This document shows positions 1 to 8,467 of a stretch of DNA of 33,559 nucleotides, one piece after another (the stretch's first letter is position 1; every line of letters begins with the position of its first letter). The DNA is from an uncultured Planctomycetaceae bacterium. Lineage in GTDB: Bacteria; Planctomycetota; Planctomycetia; Pirellulales; Pirellulaceae. Below the pieces are notes generated by a model. The model was not told the DNA's origin, made no database searches, and was given only the letters and a program-made list of their open reading frames with translations. The stretch lies in assembly GCA_903863885.1 (NCBI GenBank), contig CAIPEB010000040.1, forward strand, positions 1 to 33,559, in the 5' to 3' direction. The position numbers were made by a program, and so were the translations under genes.

Positions 1-108
1 ATTCACCCTCCTGCAATGCGGGAGGGTCGGACGCGAAAGCGTCCGGGGAGGGGGATTCGCCCCCTCTCCGGCCCTAACGGGCCGACTCTCCCCAAGGGGC
101 GAGTGAAT
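1..108. repeat. Five-hairpin palindromic repeat element
   Basis: Five consecutive stem-loops fill this stretch almost without spacers. They are 5-27 (about 10 bp, 3-nt loop), 28-45 (7-bp perfect stem with a GAAA tetraloop), 46-68 (9 bp with one G-T pair), 69-84 (6-bp perfect stem, TAAC loop) and 85-104 (two short stems around a mismatch). The ends, ATTCAC at 1-6 and GTGAAT at 103-108, are reverse complements and could close the whole array as a multibranch structure. The element may continue beyond the window start. No coding frame here resembles a protein. It looks like one of the compact intergenic palindromic repeats common in G+C-rich genomes, but family membership cannot be tested from one copy. 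Confidence 0.6.
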
Positions 109-237
109 TTCAAAACACCGTCTTACTCGTCTCACGTCGAATTGAGCGGGCCGAGTTCGAATCTCTTTTCGAAAGCTCGTCGAACCCGACTGCGCTGAGC
201 GTCTCGCCGTGGCGCCGGGATTTGACGCAGCGAATCG

Positions 238-594
238 ATCCGACATCTCATTTGTCGCGTAAGGGCGACACGTCTGTCGGATGTGTGTTCGGATGTTGAC
301 GCGATGCGTGAATATTCCAGGACGGCGAGCAAAGAAACAGCGATTCAGTGAATTTGAATTGCCGGAAAAGCCGGCTGTCGTTGCGACGAAATCCGCTGGC
401 AGGATCACGGTTTACGAACCGTCCGAGGAAATGTGCGGGAGTCTGTGCCGATCCGCGATGCCTAAGTCGGCGCAGTAATTGCTATAGAATCACCGATTAA
501 GAGCAGGAGAGGACTCTCCACCAAAGCTTCCCTGCTACGTCGCGGCAACCTCGAAGGTACTGCCCCACTTAACTTCGAGGTTGCCCTCTTTTTT
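238..594 (+). ncRNA. Candidate structured RNA, family not recognised
   Basis: The gene-free stretch 109-650 holds nested complementarity on the + strand. An 8-bp outer stem (238-245 with 275-282) encloses a 6-bp inner stem (253-258 with 265-270). Further hairpins are at 361-375 (5 bp), 407-422 (6 bp, TACG loop) and 502-536 (outer 6 bp, inner GGAGAG/CTCTCC), followed by the terminator at 544-594. Another bulged hairpin lies upstream at 147-188. A -10-like TATAGAAT at 483-490 could start a shorter RNA of about 100 nt, but no matching -35 was found. I compared it by eye with tmRNA, RNase P RNA, SRP RNA and common riboswitches and found no match. Short stems are frequent in G+C-rich DNA, so only the nested stem and the terminator carry weight. 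Confidence 0.3.
544..594 (+). terminator. Strong intrinsic terminator with no upstream gene
   Basis: A perfect 13-bp stem (544-556 with 573-585) with a 16-nt loop is followed after three bases by a run of six T (589-594). The T-run is on the + strand only. The minus-strand reading has no T-run after the stem, so it does not serve the beta-helix gene that ends at 651. No plausible + strand gene lies upstream in the window. Confidence 0.6.
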
Positions 595-650
595 CCGCGT
601 CCGGCAGGGATGAGAAGCCGGATGCCGGATCGCAGCCACCGGATGAAGAC

Positions 651-2186
651 TCATTGCGCCGCAGGCGGTGTTGCGGTTGAGGGCGGGATGGTTCCTGTGG
701 TTCCCCACGACCAGTTCAGCCATTTGACGGCCGGTCCGTCAACGGTGACCCCTTCGCCGATGATGACGTTCTCGCCATGAATGTAGTAACGCTGCGGGGC
801 GTCCTTCGGAAAGTCCTCCATGAAGTGCGTGCCTGAGATGGTGCATCCGCGCAGCAGGCAGAGAAAGTCGTGATCGGTCGCCTGGAATTTGTGCGTGATG
901 CGGCAGTTCCGGACGATTTCCCGAGATTTGGAATTGTCCACGTAGAACGACCTTGTCTTATGTGCGACAACGTCGCAGTCATCAAAGAGGATATTGTCGC
1001 CGCCGCAGCTTTCGATCAGCGCTGCGCTGCGGTAGACGCCCCGTTCGGGATATTCGATATCCTCGAACCGGCAGTTCGTATAGCGGGTGGCGAGCGTCGG
1101 GTCGCTCGACCCGAAACCGTGCACCACGCTGCCGTGGATTTCGCACGACTCGAAGGATACCCCGGGCTTGGTGATCCATATCGACCAACCTGTTGTTCCC
1201 CACATCTTGCAGCGCTCAAAACGGGTGTAGCCTCCGTCGCCGCTATCGGCCACGACGCCGCAGCCTCCGTTGTCGATGAACTCGCACTCGACAAACCGCC
1301 CGTCGCGGCAGACCGACTCTTCCGCCTCGATGTCCAGTCCGGCACCCGGAGCCGAACTGACTGAAGACCGATGCGTGTGATTGAACTTGCAGCGAATGGC
1401 CGTAATGCCTCGCCCGCCGACCCAGGAGAGACCCTGGCGGCCGTTATACTCGCATTGCACGTTTTCCAGACGGTGTGGCGTCGCCGGGTCGCTTTCCTTT
1501 AATCCCGTATATCCCAGGCAGACGCCGTCGAGTCCGTGATGGTGGCTGGATATGTTCTCGAGCACGACATTTGAATTGTTGTAAAGCCACACGCCGCTCC
1601 CGGCGCACTGCCGGCCCGTATCTCCCCAATATCCGCCCAGGATCAGCTTCGAGTTGTTGCCGTCCAGTTCCAGATTGCGGATCGTGATGTTGCGCGATTC
1701 GCGGATCTGCAGGATGTTTCCCGCTCCGACGTTGTAGTCGTAATCGACGAAGCCGCCGGGCTTGGGGATGAACTCCTTGCCGGACTCCTTGTCGAAGGAA
1801 CCATACCGCAATCCCGGCGCCATGCGAATCACGGCGTCGTTTCCTTCGATGGTCAGACCATCCACTTTCGCGACGGAGAAGATCGGTTGGTACTTGTAGT
1901 AAGGGTATTTGCCCGGTTCGTGGGTCTGTTCGCCGACAAGGTAGGTTCCCTTGGGAATCACGAGCGTGCCTCCGCCCGCCTTCTCGATCTGCTTCGCGGC
2001 TTCGCGAAACGCCGCGCTGTCGTTGGTCCGGCCGTCGCCTTTGGCGCCGAGCGAATGAAGGTCCACCACGATTCCCTTGGCCGTCGTCTCGCTCGTTGCT
2101 TTGGTTGCCGGCTCTTCGGAGTGAACATGCTGTGTCAGGTACACGGTAACGTGCACCAGGAATGCGAGGACGTGTGACTTATTCAT
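651..2186 (-). CDS. Secreted right-handed beta-helix protein (pectate-lyase fold)
   Basis: This 511-residue protein starts with a probable Sec signal peptide (about residues 1-23, ending near HVHS). The N-terminal motif GAKGDGRTND at 47-56 and GGGTLVIPKG at 71-80 are typical of the pectate-lyase-superfamily domain found in polygalacturonase-like and phage tailspike proteins. The rest is a repetitive series of short Asn/Gly-rich strands (for example ITIRNLELDGNN), as expected of parallel beta-helix coils. It is probably an exported polysaccharide lyase or hydrolase, or a carbohydrate-binding protein; catalytic residues cannot be assigned by eye. ATG at 2186 is preceded by CAGGA about 9 nt upstream. 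It lies 68 nt downstream of the GH123-like gene on the same strand and may be co-transcribed with it. Confidence 0.85.
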   Translation of the reverse strand: MNKSHVLAFLVHVTVYLTQHVHSEEPATKATSETTAKGIVVDLHSLGAKGDGRTNDSAAFREAAKQIEKAGGGTLVIPKGTYLVGEQTHEPGKYPYYKYQPIFSVAKVDGLTIEGNDAVIRMAPGLRYGSFDKESGKEFIPKPGGFVDYDYNVGAGNILQIRESRNITIRNLELDGNNSKLILGGYWGDTGRQCAGSGVWLYNNSNVVLENISSHHHGLDGVCLGYTGLKESDPATPHRLENVQCEYNGRQGLSWVGGRGITAIRCKFNHTHRSSVSSAPGAGLDIEAEESVCRDGRFVECEFIDNGGCGVVADSGDGGYTRFERCKMWGTTGWSIWITKPGVSFESCEIHGSVVHGFGSSDPTLATRYTNCRFEDIEYPERGVYRSAALIESCGGDNILFDDCDVVAHKTRSFYVDNSKSREIVRNCRITHKFQATDHDFLCLLRGCTISGTHFMEDFPKDAPQRYYIHGENVIIGEGVTVDGPAVKWLNWSWGTTGTIPPSTATPPAAQ

Positions 2187-2254
2187 GTCGAGGATTCCTG
2201 AAGTTCTGTTGACCGTTCAGCAGCAGGCCTGCCGAGGAGAACGAAGAAGCGATC

Positions 2255-4630
2255 TTAAGGCCGTTGCCCGGCTCTCGCGGAAAGAAGGCCGGTGGCTCGC
2301 AATTCCGTCAGTGATTTTCCGTCCCTGTAGCCTTTCAGCAGTTCCCGGACAGTGTCTTCGCGGCCGCTTTGCCGCAGGGCAGCAAGGAGGCGGTAGTCTT
2401 CCCATCCGTCGCGCATCTCCTCATAGATCGGCATGACGATCGGCCCTTGAGGGCCGGGGAAGACCATCTGGTAACTGTAGCCCAGTTCGGTCCAGGTGCG
2501 GATGTCCCACGGGTTTCCGCGAGGCGAGTGGTAGCAATAGTATCCCCAGCCGTTGAAACCGAGATCGTAGGCTTTCCACGCCATCGCTCGACCTCCTCGC
2601 GCCGCCGGATGGATGTAAAAGGCGCGAACGAATCGCGGTGCCGACCAAAGCTCGCGCGTCGCGCGGTTGTCGCCGATCAGCGTCAAGATGGGGACCGACA
2701 CGTCGATTAGTTCGCGGTACCATGGGGCGAGGTGCGCAACGATCACCTCATCCGGAGCGTGGCCGGGACGCCAGAACAGCGGGTTCATGTAGATGTGGAT
2801 CCGGGGATCGGTGCGGCGAATGATGCGGGCCAGCGCCTCGAAGGTCGCCGTGTTCGTCTCCTGCGGTTCGTCCCACAGTTCTACCCACCAATCGTCGTAT
2901 CGCAGACCCAACTGACTCGCCTGCTTGACCAATCCCTGAAGATGCTCGGCGATACGTCTTTCGTCTTCGGCGGTGATCTGCCCGGGCTGCAACTGGCCCG
3001 CATAGCCGCGATCCACATAGTCCGCCGGAATTCCCGAGGCGTGATAAAAGGTCCGGCCCATCGATCCGAACAGCGCAGCCTTGCTGCCGGGCAAGGGAAA
3101 ACCCATGAACGCCGTGACGCCGAGTTCGCGGCTCGCGCGCACGTCATTCTCGCATCGGCTCTGTGTTTCGAACGGGAATTGTGCCGTCGTATTGCCCCAG
3201 CTGTGGACCCACAAACCGAGATCCGGGAGTGTGACGTCCGATACCTCGATCCGCAGCGGCGTGGCAACGGTCTGGCCGTCCACGGTTGTGGCCGACACGG
3301 ATCCCGCGTATTGCCCTGCCGCCGTGCCGTCGGTCGTGATCCGCAGCATGAAGACGGCCGATCCGCCGGGCGTCAGCGTGATCTGCGGGAAATCCTGAAT
3401 CTCCGCGCCGTTGGCGAGATATCGCTGCATGAGGCTGCGCCCGAGCATCTGTCCGCGATCAAAGAACGGAAGGATGGCGACTTCATCACCCGAGGCTGAA
3501 CCGTCCGGGAGAGCGGCATCAACCATCAGCCGCAGTCGCTGTTCGGCGGACAGCGGTTGCGTCGGAGCGGTCGTGGGCAAAGCTCCGCCGATCAGCACCC
3601 TGGCCTGCAATCGTATCTCGGGTTCGTTCGAATCCACGGCGCTGAGCGGAATATCGTTGATCCTGACGACTCGCGAGTCTGTGGCCGAGGTATTCGTCAG
3701 CGCGAGATAGAGACTCTCCGTCTCGTTCCTTGCCATCACCGCGTGAACGGTCGGGTTGATCGCTGCCGCTTCGGGCAGGATCGGCTGCCGAGGCGAAGCC
3801 TGGGCGACTGTGGACCAGATCGCCGGTGCGGAAGCGGGCGGGCCGATCGCGGATCGCCACTCGGCGTGTCGCGCGGCCGGGAATTCCGTCGTTTTCATTC
3901 CCGGGATGGAACAGAGCGTGCCGGGAGGCAATTCGCGGCGGTATGTCGGCGCGATGTGCTCCGGATACTGCGGCGACACATCGGCCTCGCCCCACACCAG
4001 GACCTCGTCCAGCCACGTGATGCCGTCCGAACCCATCGACAGACGCATGTATCGGCCCGCGGAGTCTCGCGGCAGGATCGCCCGGTTCAGCGGTTTGCCG
4101 GGCGACTTGTCCAGCGACCGAGCGAAGACGGTTGTCCAAGGATCCGTTTGCGATGCGCGCACTTCGATCTTCAATGATGTCTTCGGAGTCCGCGAGGCAA
4201 TGGTGTCAACTTCGGTGAACTGACAGGGCCGGTGAAAGTCAAAGACTGCGATCAGTTCGCGGCCAGGATTCTGGCCGACCGGCACCCACCAGTTGCCTTC
4301 GATGCGACCGTCGAACAGGCGGCGGCCGAATTGCGAGGCGTTGTCCATGAGCCTGTCAGCCGGATTGTCCGGATTGGATTCCCAGGTGTAGGTGGCGCCG
4401 GTCAGCACCACGTTGCCCCAGTACCCGGCGTTGTCGCTGAGCAGTTTTCCGCGCGGAGGGCCGCTTGGATCACGCTCGCCGGTGGCCCAAATCAACGCTT
4501 CGGACTGCCCCGGCCGGCCGTCCGCATTCGGCGAATTGCCCGCCGAGATCGCCAACAAACAGATTCCGATGAATGTCAACATCCGCAGTCGCCGTTCGCT
4601 TTGAGAGCGTGTCGAGATTTCCGCCGCCAT
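2255..4630 (-). CDS. Secreted GH123-like glycoside hydrolase (DUF4091)
   Basis: The protein has about 791 residues. The open frame runs upstream to 5146 but there it overlaps the DTW-domain gene antisense-free in another frame, so I start at ATG 4630. That start gives a positively charged n-region (ERRLR) before the hydrophobic core FIGICLLAISAG; ATG 4582 is the alternative. Neither has a clear ribosome binding site. The N-terminal half looks like a beta-sandwich or discoidin-like domain (RAILPRDSAGRYMRLSMG). The C-terminal half matches the GH123/DUF4091 catalytic domain, with WDEP giving an adjacent Asp587-Glu588 pair and the characteristic tail GWEDYRLLAALR. GH123 enzymes remove N-acetylgalactosamine by substrate-assisted catalysis; whether this one has that substrate is inference. 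Confidence 0.8.
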   Translation of the reverse strand: MAAEISTRSQSERRLRMLTFIGICLLAISAGNSPNADGRPGQSEALIWATGERDPSGPPRGKLLSDNAGYWGNVVLTGATYTWESNPDNPADRLMDNASQFGRRLFDGRIEGNWWVPVGQNPGRELIAVFDFHRPCQFTEVDTIASRTPKTSLKIEVRASQTDPWTTVFARSLDKSPGKPLNRAILPRDSAGRYMRLSMGSDGITWLDEVLVWGEADVSPQYPEHIAPTYRRELPPGTLCSIPGMKTTEFPAARHAEWRSAIGPPASAPAIWSTVAQASPRQPILPEAAAINPTVHAVMARNETESLYLALTNTSATDSRVVRINDIPLSAVDSNEPEIRLQARVLIGGALPTTAPTQPLSAEQRLRLMVDAALPDGSASGDEVAILPFFDRGQMLGRSLMQRYLANGAEIQDFPQITLTPGGSAVFMLRITTDGTAAGQYAGSVSATTVDGQTVATPLRIEVSDVTLPDLGLWVHSWGNTTAQFPFETQSRCENDVRASRELGVTAFMGFPLPGSKAALFGSMGRTFYHASGIPADYVDRGYAGQLQPGQITAEDERRIAEHLQGLVKQASQLGLRYDDWWVELWDEPQETNTATFEALARIIRRTDPRIHIYMNPLFWRPGHAPDEVIVAHLAPWYRELIDVSVPILTLIGDNRATRELWSAPRFVRAFYIHPAARGGRAMAWKAYDLGFNGWGYYCYHSPRGNPWDIRTWTELGYSYQMVFPGPQGPIVMPIYEEMRDGWEDYRLLAALRQSGREDTVRELLKGYRDGKSLTELRATGLLSARAGQRP

Positions 4631-4724
4631 TGTCGGCTTTTTCGCCGTCCCGGTAAGCCCGCAAGAACGCATTTGACGCGAAAACGGGGGGCCGAGCTTC
4701 CGCAGCGTGAATTGCTTGCTTGAT

Positions 4725-5309
4725 TCAGTCGATGATGCGTTTTCGACCTCGCGTGATGTCCGCGCGCCGCACGAACTCCGCGTAGGCAGCCAACAGGGGA
4801 GCGGCCCTCGCCGGGTCATCGAACTGCGCAATCGCCGCCGCAATGGCCTCGATGGTTGAAAGACCGTCGGGACGCGGCGATACCCGGCGGCCGGGCGTTC
4901 TCTGTTCGGGGACGCGGAGAACGCAGTGCGGCAGTCGGTGCAGTCCGGGGATCCTCCGGTACATGCGGCGAGCCTGGCGAAAAGTGGCGTCAAGCAGCAC
5001 GAGACACTGCGGTCGGCCCGAAGGTGCGACGGACCCGGCATCCGGATACAGCAGCCACGTGTCGTCGCCTCGCAGCGCTGCTTCGTCGAACGGCTCGCTG
5101 CCGCCGTACGGCACGATACGCACGCTGCCGAGCATGAGGGCCGCAAGACGTCCCGTGTTGCTGGTCAATCGCTCTTCACTGACGTGACGGACAATCACGA
5201 TTTCGATGTTCGAACGAACCAAGGTCAGTTCGGAACATAGGCACAGCTGCTTCTTGAGAAAGCAGCGGGGGCACAGGCCGCTCAGGTCTTGGGGAGTGCG
5301 TGAACGCAT
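4725..5309 (-). CDS. DTW-domain tRNA-uridine aminocarboxypropyltransferase
   Basis: The 194-residue protein belongs to the DTW family (TapT/YfiP type), which transfers the 3-amino-3-carboxypropyl group of S-adenosylmethionine to uridine in tRNA. Visible family features are an N-terminal cysteine cluster C13-x2-C16-x6-C23-x-C25, the SNTG motif at 50-53, a short YPD motif at 88-90, and LLDATFRQARRM at 105-116. In the last motif the Trp of the name-giving D-x-T-W is Phe110. I choose ATG 5309 because the family begins just before the cysteines and because an upstream GTG at 5381 lies inside a dispersed intergenic repeat (5351-5384). No ribosome binding site is obvious. It lies between ATP-grasp and glycosidase genes and is probably independent of both. 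Confidence 0.85.
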   Translation of the reverse strand: MRSRTPQDLSGLCPRCFLKKQLCLCSELTLVRSNIEIVIVRHVSEERLTSNTGRLAALMLGSVRIVPYGGSEPFDEAALRGDDTWLLYPDAGSVAPSGRPQCLVLLDATFRQARRMYRRIPGLHRLPHCVLRVPEQRTPGRRVSPRPDGLSTIEAIAAAIAQFDDPARAAPLLAAYAEFVRRADITRGRKRIID

Positions 5310-5350
5310 GGGGGGCGATAAACGGAAGTCGGCGCGAAGGATGCCGGTTG

Positions 5351-5384
5351 GAAAAGGCCACGGACGGGTACGGATCCACACGGA
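5351..5384 (-). repeat. 34-nt TCCGTG-type dispersed repeat, copy 1
   Basis: Read on the minus strand, this 34-nt block begins TCCGTGTGGATCCGTACCCG and ends GTCCGTGGCCTTTTC. It aligns without gaps to the blocks at 16162-16195 and 24727-24760, which read in the opposite direction. It lies between the ATP-grasp stop and the DTW gene start. Confidence 0.55.
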
Positions 5385-5411
5385 TGAAAAACGCCGGGTG
5401 CCGCCTGCAGG

Positions 5412-6524
5412 CTAGTTATGTCCGGGAGGCAGTTTCTGTTTCCAGTAGTCCTCCCAGCCGAGGCCGTGGAAGACGGGGCCGATCGTGGCTTGCACGAATT
5501 CAATCCCGGCCTTGAGGATGTTCCATTCGAGAACCTGCGGCCGGCCGTCCCGGTCGATGCAGACATCCCAGCCGATGACATCGGAAAAGGGAAATGACCG
5601 GTGATGATTCACCATGTCGTTCACGGTCTCGGCGAACTTCGGTATTACGATTCCCTCGAAACGGCAGCCTGTGTCCGGGTGTGCGGCGACTGCTTCGCAT
5701 TTTGAACCCGAATACCCGGTTGCCTGCAACCGTCCCGTGGACGTCTCGATCGCTATCCCGACCTGAGAGGTTGCTTCGACAACCTGCGCGGATTGCCGTG
5801 CGAGTCGCAGATAGGATCCCCGATGCGTCACGGCGCCACCCGGTCCGCGCACCGTCAGGATCCGGATCGTCGGTCCTCGGTCGGGAAGGAGATCCGCAAA
5901 GGCTTCGTGGGGCGATACGATCTCCTGAAACACACCATCGGGCAACCGTGTCGGATGCGCGGCGCCAAAGTCATCCCGCGTCACCTTGCATACGCCTCGC
6001 CCGCGTGCCGAGCAATTACGTTTGAAGATGACCGTGTCCCGCTGTCCGAACAGAACTTCCCCGGCATCGTCGGGTGCCAGACGCTCGAAGTCCAGGTTGT
6101 AGAATCGGCCGCGAAAAACGTATGCGATGTCCGGAACGTGGGCAGCGGGCAGAAGTCTGCGCAGAAAGTGACGGTATCGGTTGAGTTCGCCGGCCCGGTA
6201 CATGGCCGGCCTTATGTGCTCACGATAATACGACAGGGGAATCCAGCCCTCTCTGAAGGACTTATGGATCGCCGTGAAAGTGATGAGCCCCCGTGCGTGT
6301 TTGCGGTGGCCAAGCACTTCCCTTGCATACTCGCCAGCCCGGCGTCTCAAGGAATCGGGCACCCTGCCATGTTGGCGCTCAATCGTCCGGCAGTCTTGCC
6401 GGTCGCGCCGTTCGGCCAGTTGCCGCAGGAACCAGTCCTTGAAGACCGTGAGCGGCCCGGAAAGGCGGGACATGCCCGTGCCGCCGGCCATTCTCTTCAA
6501 TGTCATCTTGCGAGGAGTTGTCAT
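5412..6524 (-). CDS. Sugar-transfer-associated ATP-grasp family protein
   Basis: The 370-residue protein resembles ATP-grasp enzymes associated with sugar-transfer and exopolysaccharide loci. An N-terminal helical segment rich in Arg is followed by the ATP-binding region (DTVIFKRNCSARGRGVCKVT, around 160-180). The C-terminal metal/ATP site is represented by VIGWDVCIDRDGRPQVLEWN, where the Asp and the final Glu-x-Asn fit the ATP-grasp magnesium ligands. Such enzymes ligate a carboxylate to an amine or thiol with ATP hydrolysis; the substrate is unknown. There is no signal peptide, so it is cytoplasmic. ATG 6524 is used, but ATG 6506 and ATG 6491 (the last with a weak AAGAGA upstream) are alternatives. 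A 12-bp tandem repeat lies 12 nt upstream. Confidence 0.75.
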   Translation of the reverse strand: MTTPRKMTLKRMAGGTGMSRLSGPLTVFKDWFLRQLAERRDRQDCRTIERQHGRVPDSLRRRAGEYAREVLGHRKHARGLITFTAIHKSFREGWIPLSYYREHIRPAMYRAGELNRYRHFLRRLLPAAHVPDIAYVFRGRFYNLDFERLAPDDAGEVLFGQRDTVIFKRNCSARGRGVCKVTRDDFGAAHPTRLPDGVFQEIVSPHEAFADLLPDRGPTIRILTVRGPGGAVTHRGSYLRLARQSAQVVEATSQVGIAIETSTGRLQATGYSGSKCEAVAAHPDTGCRFEGIVIPKFAETVNDMVNHHRSFPFSDVIGWDVCIDRDGRPQVLEWNILKAGIEFVQATIGPVFHGLGWEDYWKQKLPPGHN

Positions 6525-6536
6525 GACGGGTTGGAG

Positions 6537-6560
6537 TCTACTTGTTTATCTACTTGTTTC
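6537..6560. repeat. 12-bp tandem direct repeat upstream of ATP-grasp gene
   Basis: Units 6537-6548 and 6549-6560 (TCTACTTGTTT plus A or C) are identical at 11 of 12 positions. The pair sits in the 281-bp divergent gap between the ATP-grasp and GH39-like genes, just ahead of the ATP-grasp start codon. A paired regulator site is possible but unproven. Confidence 0.4.
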
Positions 6561-6805
6561 ATCAGGGATTCTGCGGATATACCGGCCTCATCGACCGGCT
6601 TCACCGACAGGGACAATCAGTTCGGGCAGCTGTCGCGAAAAACGGCGGGCCGAAACAGTGTGTAATGTCACGCGCACGGCCGGCGTTGCCAATAGATCTT
6701 CGGGCGTTTGATGCCGATTCCCGGCGGCTACAATGAGTGCGAATGTGTTACCGTTCAGCGTGGTCCACGATTGGACGGCACGTGTGAATCGACCGGGGAA
6801 CCGCC

Positions 6806-8467
6806 ATGCAATTACATCGACTGTTTAAGGCCGTTCTGCTTGCGAAGCTGATCGCCGTCGGATTGGCAACCGCCGCTGAGCCGCAGCCGGCCGCGGCGCC
6901 GAACGCCGTATCGATTTCCGTGCATCCGAACTCGCCGTGGAGCGTGACGGGCGGAGATGACATCGCCCAGCTGAAACGCCTGATATCGGGGATTGGCTGG
7001 GAATTCGAGCCGAATGCGGATACGACTGCGGGACTCAAGGCGGTCGGCGTGAAGACGATTCGCTGCATCAATGTTGAACCTCTGCCCGGCCGTTTTGCAC
7101 CCGACGGCAGCTTTGCAGTCGAACAACCCGATCGGTTGCTGGGCCACCTCCACACGTGCCGCGAATTGAATGCGCGTCCGCATGTGATCCTGGCCACGGC
7201 GCTGCATCCCGATCTGCAACTGACCGTCGAAGACGTGAAGCAGCAGCCGAGCATCATGGGGTTGATTCCGACGGGCACGTTCGGCCCCAAGGACTGGCCG
7301 AAGTTCCGCCGTTACTGCCAGGCGTATTTCGAGTACGTGATGGTCGTGCAGCAGTTTCCGGACGCGGAGTTCGAGGTGGGCAACGAACCGGACACCGGCG
7401 GAGCGATCTGTCCCGCGCCGCCGAAGCCCGCCAGCGGTTCGCGTGCGTTGTACGAGGCCTACTTCAACCTGTATCGCAATGTGGCGCAGGCCGCGACGGA
7501 GTTCGAACAACAGCATCCCGGCCTGAAGGTCCGGCTTGGCGGGCCGGCTTTGGCCTGGGCCTTCACATTCAAGTACGGCGAATTCAATTGGGCGGAACGA
7601 TTCCTGAAGGACTGCGGCGCCGAGAAGGTCAAGCTCGATTTCCTTGGCCTGCATTACTACGGCAACCTCAGTTCGATCAACGGCGAGTATCCCGCCAACT
7701 ATCCTTCGTTCCGCGAAATGCTGAAATCCACGACGGAATGGCGGGACCGATACTGTCCGGAGGTTCCCATCTGGTTTACTGAGTGGGGGGCGACTTATCA
7801 AACGACCAACGAGCCGCAATCCGTGATCAACGGCAACTTCGTCGGCGCGGCCTGGTCCGCGGCCTTTCTGAATTCGATGCTGGAGAACCGCGTCGATGCG
7901 GCGCTCTATCTCGTCACAACGGATCTGAGGCAGCCGGTCAAGGACCGTCAGGGGGCCTACGAGAATGTCTGGGGCTGGCCAAGCCTGTTCGTGAACCCGC
8001 AGATTTTCGGCAGAGCCTATCCCAAAGCGCCCTATCACGTGTTCGAGATGATTTCGCGGCTTGAGGGCAATCGGGTCAAGAATTCGGGCGGCCAGCGCAC
8101 GGTCAATTGCATTGCGTCCGCGGATCGCGATCGCAAACGCATGACGATCCTGGCCTGGAACTACGGCCTGCAGCTTCCCGAATCGGGGACACCGGTCGAA
8201 ATGGGACGGGACGAAGCGGTCTCGCTGCGGGTCGATGATGCGGGCGGGTTCTTCGGGACCGGTTCGCTTCGCATGCGCCGCTGGATGGTCGCCAAATCCG
8301 TCGGAGATGCTTATGCCCGATTCGCGAGCGGCCAATCGCTGGATGCGCAGTCATGCGCCCTCCAGGACGTCGACCGCCGGTCCATCGCCATTGTCGATGA
8401 TCAACTCAGAATCGACTTTACGTTGCCGTCGTCGAGCGTGTCGCTCGTCGAGATTAGCGCTGAGTGA
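6806..8467 (+). CDS. Secreted GH39-like (clan GH-A) glycoside hydrolase
   Basis: The 553-residue protein has a signal peptide (about 1-23, ending LATAA). Two motifs mark a clan GH-A retaining TIM-barrel glycosidase. EVGNEPD carries the probable acid/base Glu194, and PIWFTEWGA carries the probable nucleophile Glu326. The spacing of about 130 residues fits families such as GH39 (xylosidase/iduronidase) or GH79; the family assignment is approximate. A C-terminal beta-domain follows from about residue 430. ATG 6806 has GGGGAA about 5 nt upstream. It transcribes away from the ATP-grasp gene, so the gap 6525-6805 should hold both promoters. It is probably an exported hydrolase for plant, algal or glycosaminoglycan-type polymers. 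Confidence 0.75.
   Translation: MQLHRLFKAVLLAKLIAVGLATAAEPQPAAAPNAVSISVHPNSPWSVTGGDDIAQLKRLISGIGWEFEPNADTTAGLKAVGVKTIRCINVEPLPGRFAPDGSFAVEQPDRLLGHLHTCRELNARPHVILATALHPDLQLTVEDVKQQPSIMGLIPTGTFGPKDWPKFRRYCQAYFEYVMVVQQFPDAEFEVGNEPDTGGAICPAPPKPASGSRALYEAYFNLYRNVAQAATEFEQQHPGLKVRLGGPALAWAFTFKYGEFNWAERFLKDCGAEKVKLDFLGLHYYGNLSSINGEYPANYPSFREMLKSTTEWRDRYCPEVPIWFTEWGATYQTTNEPQSVINGNFVGAAWSAAFLNSMLENRVDAALYLVTTDLRQPVKDRQGAYENVWGWPSLFVNPQIFGRAYPKAPYHVFEMISRLEGNRVKNSGGQRTVNCIASADRDRKRMTILAWNYGLQLPESGTPVEMGRDEAVSLRVDDAGGFFGTGSLRMRRWMVAKSVGDAYARFASGQSLDAQSCALQDVDRRSIAIVDDQLRIDFTLPSSSVSLVEISAE

Noticed and set aside
151-165. GTTCGAAT-like sequence resembling a tRNA T-loop
   Set aside because: The flanking bases do not form a T-stem, and no acceptor or anticodon arm can be drawn at the right distances.
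507-524. TCCACCA after a hairpin, resembling a tmRNA or tRNA 3' end
   Set aside because: No T-arm, no acceptor partner at the 5' side and no tag-peptide frame were found.
4631-5146. N-terminal extension of the GH123-like protein
   Set aside because: The extension overlaps the DTW gene in another frame on the same strand and lacks a signal peptide at its own start.
6812-8335. Long minus-strand open frame opposite the GH39-like gene
   Set aside because: The plus strand encodes clear glycosidase motifs; the antisense frame is Arg/Ala-rich with no motif, as expected from G+C-rich DNA.
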